Positions 22,840-32,162 of a stretch of DNA of 37,001 nucleotides are shown here, piece after piece (position 1 is the first letter of the stretch; every line of letters begins with the position of its first letter). This DNA comes from Hypsibius dujardini (taxonomy: Eukaryota > Tardigrada > Eutardigrada > Parachela > Hypsibiidae): positions 1 through 37,001 of the forward strand of contig LRSR01014828.1 of the NCBI GenBank assembly GCA_001579985.1, in the 5' to 3' direction. The notes beneath the pieces were generated by a model, which was given only the letters and a program-made list of their open reading frames with translations, ran no database searches and had not been told where the DNA came from. Made by a program: the position numbers and the translations under genes.

Positions 22840-23834
22840 AATTGCACAAAACTTTTTTTATTGGATTCTAATTTCATCAGTTTTTTGGAAAATACGCTGG
22901 CCGGCGTCGTTTTCTAATTCGCTTATCAAATTCGATGGGAATTTACTGGTGCCGAATAAAAGGGTTCCATCGAGCCCAGATATGCACATATCCGGTTTAC
23001 CCCGCAATGTAAATCCCGTGAAATACTCCTAGTGCATGTTTTTCCTTGGTTGTTAAGTTATGTTTTCCAGACCTCCGGTTTTACATTTATTGTTTGATCA
23101 ATAAATCGTGAGACCCAAGCATTTTTTCCCATTGCTCTTATTGAGTTAGAACGGCCGAATAGCCACATCACGCACAGGTCTCCAGGTGTTTCCGGCTTCT
23201 TTTCACAAAACACATCTGTAAACCCACAGAACAATGGTTTTATTTTGAGTAATAATTATTTATCATTTAGTTTCCAAACCCACATAGCGTGTGGCAATTT
23301 AAATAATCTGTAAGAGGAGGTCTTTCTTCGTCAGGCATGCAAGTGAATATTCATTTTGGCATCATCAAAAATTTGTCGCGTCAAAACTAAAGATTAGCTT
23401 AGAAAACTGGCTCCAAAAATTCATCGTAATCGTATTATATCCGTTATTTATGAAAAAAAAATACAAGAATCGATTGTTGTTGACTGTGAATAAATGAGAA
23501 AAACGCTCGGGACGAGTCACTTTATTTAATGTTTTACCATCGTCTGATCTGTTAACGGATGTAAATGACTGAACCAAATCATTCACATCTCTTTGCCTCT
23601 AATTAATTGAATTTTATCCAACGATGAGTTGTGTTTATGTTTTCCGGATGGGTTCAATCGGCAAACCTTCCTTCAGCATGTGCGAGTGCCTTTATAGTAA
23701 CTCTTAGCACAACCCATCAACATATAGGGTATATGCGGAAGTCTCCCAGAAACCACATTTGTCACTCATTATACGGCATTATAGGTCGCCAAGAATAATG
23801 GGACCTCGACACGCTTGAGCGGCGGATGCGGGTA

Positions 23835-23915
23835 TACAGCTATGCTGCGGTTACTTTGAGGGTCGCCCACTAGAACTCAATGAGCGACCCTCAAAGTAAC
23901 CGCGGCACAGCTGTA
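23835..23915. repeat. Near-perfect 32-bp hairpin with 17-nt loop
   Basis: Arms 23835-23866 and 23884-23915 are inverted copies differing at two positions; the last 20 bp next to the loop (gcggttactttgagggtcgc) are perfect. One of the two imperfections would be a G-U pair in RNA. The size and loop resemble a microRNA precursor or a small palindromic insertion. No function can be assigned from sequence alone. Confidence 0.8.
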
Positions 23916-24085
23916 CTGCAATGAACAGGTTTCCCATGCAGCAAGATTATTGTGACGGTCGATGTCATCCTATAAAGTGATGAGGGTGTATATGTACTAT
24001 GAACCCCAAGAAGGATTCTCTGAGAATAAACATAATTCCTTTTTATTCCGGTCAAAGGGAGATACTTCTATTAATTAGGTAATTA

Positions 24086-24110
24086 GGTTTGAGATACTTC
24101 TCAAACCTAA
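24086..24110. repeat. Short inverted repeat
   Basis: The sequence ttaggtttgaga, then tact, then tctcaaacctaa forms a 12-bp stem with a 4-nt loop in gene-free DNA. No T-run or coding context gives it a role. Confidence 0.5.
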
Positions 24111-25044
24111 CATTTTAAGGGAAAACCGTTTCATATTATATCATATATCCAGGTTCCGATCATTGAGGCCGTGTTGCGTTAAGTTTTTTAATCCTCTACT
24201 TTAGCCTACTTCTGAACACATACCATAAACTTCTTACTGCTACTGTAGAATGGCGACTCATCCGTGGTACTTTTTTGGACCCCCAGAAAATCAAACCCGA
24301 TGGGCCAAAACAACTATTACGCTTCAATCGATCAATCAAGCGATTGTATCTCCTCAAATCGTTGAGCGAAAATTTCGGAGCTGTAAAAATATCAGTCAGT
24401 TGACCAATATCAGTAAAAAGATTCATTACATTTACAAATTTGACTCCATCTTTTCACCGTCACCAGATCCTTCACCAAACTCTTCCCCGGCAAAAAGCTC
24501 ATTCCTAAAAAATCTTGATTTCCACAATCACCGACAACTTCACCGATGGTTTGATTTTTATCAACTATTTCGGCTTTCACAATAGACTTCCGAACAGTAT
24601 AAAAATCAACTGCTTCCCAAGCTGCAGAAACCATCTTGATAACAACCCAATTTTTCTAAAAAAAATTCTAAATAAAACGCAAAAAGACAAGCATGAATCA
24701 ATGAATCGATCGCAGAAAGGATGAAAACTGACTGTGAACGGCTTACGCAATCAATCAATCACCAATTGCGGTCCTGTGGTTCGCACATCTTTGCAATCAA
24801 CCAAAACAGTCGCTTTTTACTGTGTGATGACGTAGGCACCACGGAAGAGTCGCGATTCTACAGTACTTTTGCTATAGCAGGCATGGTTTGTCATTATCTT
24901 GTGCTACAGTAATTTCGTATCCGATTCTCGGGCTAGAAAATGTTTTTGAATTTTTCTTAAGTTCTCAGTGATTTCTTAGTCGATTCTCAGGAAGGAAAAA
25001 ATCTTGTAAAGCAATTTTTTTAAACGTGTTTTCCCGACTTTGAG

Positions 25045-25431
25045 ATGAGTACCTATTCCTGGTGTGAGGCTTACAAGCTGGACAACTGCACTGTGTGGAG
25101 GGGCACTCACTGGCAGTGGAGCTTCATGACAACCGGCGGCATCCTCTTCATCTTGGCCGTCGTTGCGGCGAACCTTTTGAACCTGCTGGCATTCCACGGT
25201 TGGAGGGCCAAGTCGCCGTATATCCTCTTCCACGTTTCGCTCGCTACGTCCTCCATCGTCAGCTCCGTCTTCGCATCGATCTCGCCCATTAGTCGGAGCA
25301 TCAACTGGGGGATTCCCAGTACACTATCCTTCAAAATATCTACTGCTGCCTTCATTATCCAGTTCACTTCGACCGTCAATGATGCCTTCATCAGTATTGA
25401 CCGGTGGCTGTCCGTTCAATATGCCGTCAAT
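25045..25431 (+). CDS. First exon of a rhodopsin-like GPCR (TM1-TM3); rest not found
   Basis: The ATG begins 129 codons ending at a consensus donor (aat/gtaagt). Three hydrophobic segments fit TM1 (about 32-53, containing AANLLNLLAF with the helix-1 Asn), TM2 (about 60-82, SPYILFHVSLATSSIV) and TM3 (about 95-118). TM3 ends in ISIDRWLSVQY, aligning with the D-R-Y motif of class A receptors but with Trp in place of Tyr. The usual helix-2 Asp appears to be replaced. Following plus-strand sequence up to the SEH1 3' end (26449) has no frame for TM4-TM7. This is therefore a truncated gene, a fragment, or one with a very long intron that would have to cross SEH1. Ligand class cannot be told. Confidence 0.6.
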
Positions 25432-26448
25432 GTAAGTACCATTTTAATTGAAGAATACTCCAAAAGTCTTTTTTTCCTTGAAATAGAGTAGAACATTGCT
25501 ATTATTATTATTATTATTATTAAGGAAAACAATGTAGCAAAACAGAATGCTAACTGCCATTAAGACGTTTGCCTCCTGCATCTACGATTTGGCACCGTAC
25601 TGCACTCTACACTACTCGTAACGATTAATATAATATAATACTGTAGTAATTCCTAAGCAAATGATAATAGTAATACGAAAATTGTCATTGTTTGATTTTC
25701 GGTGTGCAAACAGGGGATCAGAAGGCCGAGTGTCATTGTCGTAACAGTTGGCGCCGACACTGACTTCATTGCGATCGCACATACGACTCATCACGCCCCC
25801 TGTTGAACCGAAAAGGATCAAACCTATATGTACCTCATTCACGCATTACGTAGTTACTCCATAATGTTTGCTGCTCCCCAAAATGTCCCTCTACATAACC
25901 GTCGTACAATCTTGCATATCATCATCTTTCGATAATTAACCAAAACATTTTGTAGCGACCTTATTTTTCTTGATTTTCAAACTCGTAAAATTCAATTTAC
26001 TCTTCTATTAACGCTACCTTCCTTGCTAATCTTACTATAGCGCAGTGGGATAGTTTTCTAAATGCCGCCGTCGGCTGCCATTCATTCCTTCGTAAAGTAC
26101 GAGTACTGTAAACAATTCATTTTGATCAGCTACGTAACTACTGTAGACTGCTAAGCCGATTTACAATGACTAAAAGATAAATTGCACGATACCATAATAT
26201 TTTATGTACTAAAGGCAAATACATATCCTGCCATTAAATATATATTCATTTACCTAATGCAAGATATACGATAGAGTTGATAAAACAGCAAAGCAAGTAA
26301 TAGGTGGAATGAGCAAAAACTCCAAACAAGTCCGCAGAAAATAATACCTCTGTAATTCAATTTCAATAACAATTCCGTCCATGCATGTACAATAAAAAAG
26401 TTAGTTCACAGTGAAAGAGCCACAAAAAAGGTAGGATCATCAGGATTG
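25432..26448. other. Interval without a supported gene
   Basis: It holds a short (TAT)n run at about 25498-25521 and AT-rich sequence. I looked on the plus strand for the remaining GPCR helices and saw no hydrophobic frame. SEH1 ends at its right boundary from the other strand. Confidence 0.5.
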
Positions 26449-27478
26449 TCAGGTGCCTTTGGAGTACTGCCACATCGCGATACTGGGAGCGCTAATGGAC
26501 TTTCCATTGGGCCATGTCAATGTCTGTCCCAGCAAACTCGAAGACCCATTCGTGGAGTCAGCATTCAAGGATACAGGCGGTTTGCTTTCCGACAGGGACA
26601 TTTTCCGACTGGGCCGGCCTGAGACGATCTCATCCGTTTTGAGGCTTCCATCCCCGCGGATGGTCGCGACGTTTCCCCATTGTGCGGCAAAATTCGCTGT
26701 TGGTTGAGAGATTAAATAAAACTACTGTAAAAAATGAATCAATAGTTTTTTTGAGGATAAAGTAAGAATAGAGGGATACCTTTCCAGAGTCGAATATAGC
26801 CGTCGTCACCGGAGGAAGCTAGTATGGTCCCGGTGATGTTCCAGCTGACACGCCACACCGTTGACTGATGGTCCTTGAAAACGGCCAGCATGCGAATGTC
26901 ATAGGCGCGAGGCTGGTTGAAAGAGCCGGATTGCTGGATGCTTTGCAGGTTGTTGAAGGAAGAAGTGCGTCTGCAGTACGAAAGAAGAGCATAGTAAAAT
27001 AAAAAAACATCATTACTATAATTGACACCGCAGTTTATCACGGATTTAAATTTCAACCTAACGTAAGACAATAGAAACCGACATTTAAAACTATGTCCGG
27101 CCGCCCGGACTACAGTGTACGACATAAAATGCGAAATTATAATATAATACCCGCATAATTTGTAAAACAGTGAAGTGAAATATTTGTAAATTGAAGGCGG
27201 TTCAACTAACTAACACAGAGCAAGCTTACCCGGAAGGTGTAATTGAAGCAATGTAGAGGTCTTTGGAAGCCACTGCCAAAGTGTGAAAAGACCGTCCCAG
27301 ACCACTGGCAAACGTCAAGTCATGGACGGCATCCGCAATCGCATTGATTGTTTCGATTTTCACCCATTTTCTACAAAAATACAAAAGCCGATGGAGGACA
27401 ATAAAACTAGTTACCGCTAGTGACTGATGGGACAGGACATAAAACATAAGGCAGACAGGTACGCAAACAGACTGACAA

Positions 27479-27509
<31 letters not shown>

Positions 27510-28734
27510 AAAGGGATGATTGACGTACCGGCCCTGATCAACCAGTTCGTATAAGATGACTTTACCAGTCGCGGTGGTTTCCTCCGAGCTCCCGACCGCC
27601 AGGATGGTGGAATGCAGCCGGGACTGGCTCCAGGCGACACAGCTGATGCTGGCCAGTTTGGAAGTGATTTCGTGTATCATCTGCCACTGCGATAGACTGG
27701 CCTGGTCAATGTTCTCGTAGATTCGGATGGTTCCGTCCGCCGAAGTCGTAGCCTAAAATACACACAGGAGTGCATTAAATGAACTAAAAAACACTCAGTT
27801 CAGATTCGCAAATTCGCAAATTCGCAAAAACTATAGGAATATGGGCCTCACGATTTGGAGGCCAAGATGCTTTGGCGCGAACTGAACGTCGGAGACGGAA
27901 CCGCGGCTGTCAACAAACGTGGCCTTCTTCACCCAGTGACTCTGTGCCGTTGAACTTCCATCCCCAACTGAAAGAATGAACGAAAATAGCTATAAAAGCA
28001 GTTCTAGTAAATTCAATCCAAAATCGATCAGTTCAGAGAAACATTTGTGGGCAACATACTAGTGCAGTATCACTTCATGTATTTCCTTAACAGCACGAAT
28101 GTACTTCCGGCAAATTTCAACAATAGCCCATAACTTCGCCCATGCTGTTCAAAAAACATTTATGCCAGCGCCAATCGATTCCAAGTGATATTTAAAATAC
28201 GATAGCACCAAAAAAACCCCGAATCTTTATGGGTTTAATTGATTGATGGATTGCTACAACATCCGCTTATTTCAATGGAAAGTTTTCAATTAATTCATTG
28301 ATTGTCCCAAACATAACCAACAGCAGAGCACCTGTTTCTTCCCACAACGCAGCGGTACGGTCGAACGAACAGGTCGCAATGAGTTGCCCGAATAGTGGAT
28401 GAGACCAGGTGACTTTCCAAACCGATCCCGCGTGGGTCTAAAGGAGAAGAACCAGACTGCGGAAGGAGAACGACGGAGGAAATGAGAGTCGTCCTTGATA
28501 AAAATTACCTTCCAATTGGCCATGCATTTCCACTGGCCGTCCTCCTGTAAATCCCAAACCTACAAAATAAACCAATTTCAAGATGCATTTATAAAATTAG
28601 AAAAAGCTTAGGAGGGATTTTACCTTAACGCTCTGATCACTGGAGCAGGTGGCCATTCTTCGGCCGTAGTAGTCGAGCGCAACATCGTGAATTAAATCCT
28701 TGTGCTCCGCCGGAATAGGCAGTGCCAGACTCAT
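26449..28734 (-). CDS. Seh1: Nucleoporin SEH1 (WD40 beta-propeller)
   Basis: Eight exons on the minus strand: 28734-28624, 28559-28509, 28437-28332, 27967-27852, 27752-27529, 27370-27230, 26970-26780, 26696-26449. They total 1188 nt, or 395 residues, all phases consistent. Family signatures occur in order: [49 protein letters not shown]-like [82 protein letters not shown] and RLWKANF. In other animals SEH1 is a six-bladed open propeller in the Y-shaped nuclear pore complex and in GATOR2. The 80-residue Ser-rich C-terminus after the propeller is longer than in the human protein (360 aa). A cgcag acceptor two bases before the ATG implies a 5' UTR intron. Confidence 0.93.
27449..27512. repeat. 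(CAGA)n microsatellite in a SEH1 intron
   Basis: Degenerate and then near-pure CAGA units lie in the intron between exons 27752-27529 and 27370-27230. On the SEH1 strand they read CTGT. Confidence 0.9.
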
Positions 28735-29316
28735 GTCTGCGGAAAAGTGAACAAAAATTGTCAAGAAAGTGGACGATAAAGGAAGGAGCAGAAAAGCAAA
28801 AGAAACGAATTTTTGGGTTTGTCGCTGCTGAGCTGACGTTGAAATTGAAGTGCAGTGCCTGTAGCGAGTGCTGGGTTTGATTGGTTGATTGCCAAGTGGA
28901 TTCACAGGTTTTAACGAAACAACGTGACAATCGACCAATCAAGCAATCATGAGTCAGACCAGGTTATTTCAGCATATCAATCAACTAAGCGTGCAAGAAT
29001 TTTGTTCTACAAATCAGTTCTAGTTTCTAAGGGGCATGTTCTAACTGTTAAGCTCTTAAATTCCCCATAAGATCCATGTTTTTTCAGCTAAGTTATGGAA
29101 CTGCCATTTAAACCTTCGTGTTCTCTCCTCTAATCTGTTGGGAATTAAAGAGGAAATCGTCTTTGGTTGGAAATGAACAAATGTCATTGCGAAATCTGTC
29201 GGTATATTTATTTATAATTTCTACAAAATTGAAAAGTCCATCCTCGAACAAAAATAACATTTGAAATCGGCAAGGATTGTTTACGTTGAATTGTGAGAAT
29301 CTTCTGCGGAAAGTTG
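28735..29316. promoter_or_regulatory. Shared upstream region of SEH1 and the RRM gene
   Basis: The two start codons lie 582 bases apart in divergent orientation. The SEH1 side starts with a splice acceptor (cttttccgcag), so a non-coding first exon lies somewhere in this stretch. I see no TATA box in a convincing place. Scattered attgatt/aatcaa units occur at 28870-28990. Confidence 0.5.
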
Positions 29317-31509
29317 ATGGCGACCCCAAATGAGGCTTCCACGGTAGGTGGAGTTGCACACTTTCACTCGCTCGCTCTCCTTCTTATTTCCAAGTTATGC
29401 GTCTTTTCTAGATTCCAGTCCAGGCGTCAAAGGCAGGGGCAGCATCCGCGGATAGCGCCCCGAAGCCAGTCAGCGCGCGACTTCAGAAACGAATGGCCTG
29501 GTGGCACGCCGACCATGAAAAACGTCTCGGCATTTCACAGTCGCAACTCGCCGCGAATCCTTTGACGAACCTCCCACCTGGTTGGTGGATATCCAATTTT
29601 TTATTACTTTAGCATTTCGACAATATTACTTACGTTAGGCGAAACCGGTCCAACGCCAGTAAAGAAGCCTGGAAATCCAAAATACCCACCACGTAAGTTA
29701 ACTGTATGAGGGCTCGTTTGATTGATGTATTGCGAGCATTTGCTGTATTGTGCTTTTTGGCAACGGCAATCAATCAATCCATCTGCGGTTGTGCTTGCAA
29801 ATTAGCCAATCAATTGTCGCTTGATTGATGTATTGACGGCACTCTCCATATCAAAGAATAAATGACTAAATGAACTCATGACCGGTCAAATGAAGTCATT
29901 TTTGGCAAATGAATCAATCAACGAATGAATCAACCAACCAATCGCTGTGTTACTGCACCTTGAATGCTGCCACAGATGGCATGGCACTCAAATGTCTGTT
30001 AATAATTCAAGCAACCTGAAGGCATCTACATCTACTGTTCGGTTCTTTTAGGCGAAACGGCCAATCCTGCAGCTACCTATGATCCCGCGGAAGTTAAACT
30101 TCGGCGGCAAAAGAAGAAGGAGGCCCAAACGTTTACGATCTTCGTCGGTCAGATCCCCTTCGACGCGAACGAGGATGATGTCCGGAAAATGTTCGAAGCT
30201 GCAGGTAAAGTGATTGGAAAATGTCAGCATATCTCTTCCACTCTGTAGATTTGATGAGGCAACGCTTAATTAACATACCCGACTTTGTGCTTTAGGCAAA
30301 ATTAAGGTCTTTCGGTGGCGGATTAACGAGAAGACTAAGAAGTTCAAAGGCATGGCATTTGTCGAGTACGAGAACAAGAATGCCTTCCGCGTAAGGATCC
30401 TCCAATGTGTCTGTCTGTTTCCATTTCTGCCTGTCTTTGTCCGTGTCTGTCTGCCTGCCTGCCCGCCCGCCTGCCTGTCTGTCTGCTTGCGTGTTTGTTT
30501 GTCTTTTTCTTTTTCCGTATGTCTGTCTATTTGCTTGTCTGACTGTCTACACGTTTGTCTTCCTGTCTGTCTGCATGCATGCTTCCTGGGCTGTATGTCT
30601 CCCTGCCTGCGTGTGTGAATTTCTGCCTGCCTGTCTTCTCGTCCGCTTGCTTGTCTTCTCGTCCGCATGAATATCTCATTGCATGCCTGTCTGTTTGTTG
30701 GGCTACGTGTCTGCCTGCTTGTCTGTCTGCCATTCTACATTATTCTTTGTGTCTTCGCGTCGCAGCGAGCCTTCCAACTGCACCACGCTCTGGTGAACGG
30801 CCGGAAAATCAACGTGGAGGCCACCATCATCGGCGGCCGGAAAAGCCGCATCCGCGCCGAACACATAAAAGAATGGTCCGCCCGGATGCAAAAGGAGGGC
30901 GCTGAAATGTTGGCTAACAAGGTGGCTAAAGGCGTGGCTATTCCGCCGAGAGAAATCAAATCCACTACCGAGGGAAGTGACGACGGCACTGAACCCACCT
31001 CGAACGCCTCGAAGAAACGCACTAAGGACGAAACCGTTGACGGGGAAGAAACTGCTGGAAAGATCGAAGAGGTGAACGGTGCTAAAGCGACTTGCAAACG
31101 ACCGAAACAGGATGGCGGAAAACGGCAACCGAATCTGCCGGCTCGTCCGAGGGAAGACCACCGTTTCACTCATCCCTTCCCCAAGCCGCAGCTACAGCGG
31201 GGAGGTTTCTCACCGGGTGCTAGAGGACGCGGTGCTGGTGTTGGTCGTGGTCGAGGTTTGGGAGGACCTCCACGGCCGTTGGTGGAGGAAAAGTCCACGA
31301 CGGAGGCGGTTACACAGGAGAACACTGTCAGTTCCACGAGCGCGACCACGACAACGAAAACAACAGAGACTGCAAAGCCGAGGTTTGACAAGGCAAAGTC
31401 CTTCAAGCCTTACGAGAGGCCGGTCGTCGTGTCGGGGGTGAAGCCGAAAGAGAGCCATCTAGCCGCGGCTGTGGACATCCCGCGGCTCCATATCAAATTC
31501 CCCGAGTAG
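29317..31509 (+). CDS. Single-RRM, RG-rich nucleolar-type RNA-binding protein (Nop6-like)
   Basis: Six exons: 29317-29343, 29412-29580, 29639-29692, 30052-30204, 30296-30390, 30766-31509. They total 1242 nt, or 413 residues. One RRM spans about 110-186, with RNP2 IFVGQI (113-118), RNP1 KGMAFVEY (152-159) and an RRM end at NGRKINVEAT. It is preceded by a Lys-rich stretch (KLRRQKKKEAQ) and followed by GGRKSRIRAEHIKEW, which resembles the basic helix after the RRM in Nop6-type ribosome-biogenesis proteins. A Lys/Glu-rich linker leads to an RG-rich segment at about 311-336 (RGGFSPGARGRG, GRGRGLGG). Nuclear or nucleolar RNA binding is likely; the Nop6 assignment is by pattern only. Exon 3 (54 nt, phase 1 to 1) could be skipped without a frame change. 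Confidence 0.8.
29706..29960. repeat. Degenerate AATC/GATT repeats in the RRM-gene intron
   Basis: Intron 3 (29693-30051) is full of aatc, gatt and caat units. The 19-mer-like phrase ttgattgatgtattg occurs at 29716 and again at 29822. Similar units occur upstream of SEH1 and around 24.3-24.8 kb. Confidence 0.6.
30400..30740. repeat. Diverged CTGT/CTGC repeat filling an RRM-gene intron
   Basis: The 375-nt intron 30391-30765 between the two halves of the RRM is almost wholly CTGT, CTGC and CTTG units. Long Cys/Leu-rich frames on both strands through it are artefacts of the repeat. Confidence 0.85.
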
Positions 31510-32162
31510 TTTATATTGTACTATCCATGGTCCCATCATGTCTGTGGTAACTTTTTATGGTTCGAGGAAACTGAGTATCTCAGTATCAAACCTTGCACTC
31601 CAGCTCCAGCGCATTAACACGAGCAAACTGACCCACAGCCTCCATACTCAGCTCAATATTCTGTTTGCGGGGTAGGTTTTGGCGGGAGGAGATTCATTCA
31701 GTCCAAGCAAAGGTGCTCCAATTACCAGACAACCACGCCAACGGATAGAAAGTTGACAAATCAGCAGGTGGACAGGTTTTCCTTGAGTCAGACCGGTGTA
31801 CAGACGGACATGCAAACAGACAGACACATATTGAAAAGGCAGATAGAAGAATTAATAGACAGGCACATAAATAGACAATACATATTGGCATTTATCCAGT
31901 TAACAGACAACGAAACACAGCAGTCACGGCACTGAGAAAAAAGCGGGGTTGTACACTGCACTTCAGCAAAACAAATTACATTTCAGAACCGAGCCATGTC
32001 TTACTTAAATCTTGAAAGATAACTCATTGCGGATTAGAACTGTTAAAACCATCTACGATCCATCTGTAAAAGAATTTAAAGAATCCAGTTCGCAATCTTA
32101 AAGCTTAACAGCTGCCTGCCAGTATTATCTAGTCCAGAACACCCTCCCTCGAGTCGGTCGAG
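31510..32162. other. Convergent 3' flank of the RRM and GLTP genes
   Basis: About 650 bases between two converging stop codons. It contains a short run of CAGA-like units (about 31798-31878) and no supported gene. Confidence 0.6.

Larger units (their letters stand above)
22840..25044. other. Gene-poor interval between receptor C and the GPCR exon
   Basis: No kinase-homology or cyclase exon is visible downstream of receptor C. One ATG-initiated frame of 111 codons (24250-24585) and an opposite-strand frame (24634-24410) lie in sequence with scattered aatc/gatc repeats. Neither shows a known motif, so I do not call them genes. The interval contains the hairpin at 23835-23915. Confidence 0.5.

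Noticed and set aside
24250-24634. Overlapping 111-codon plus and 74-codon minus frames
   Set aside because: They lie in AATC-rich repeat-like sequence and show no motif. Overlap on opposite strands argues for chance.
28060-28250. Possible fourth copy of the GC-core MITE in a SEH1 intron
   Set aside because: Only a short stretch (gccagcgccaatcgattcc) resembles copy 1. The GC core and inverted arm are absent.
30270-30668. Arg/Gln/Thr-rich frames on the minus strand over the RRM-gene intron
   Set aside because: They are translations of the CTGT/CTGC repeat. Intron boundaries on the plus strand account for this DNA.
30667-30765. ATG upstream of the last RRM-gene exon giving a longer open frame
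   Set aside because: The extra 33 codons are repeat-derived intron. The cgtcgcag acceptor at 30765 joins exactly in phase to complete the RRM.
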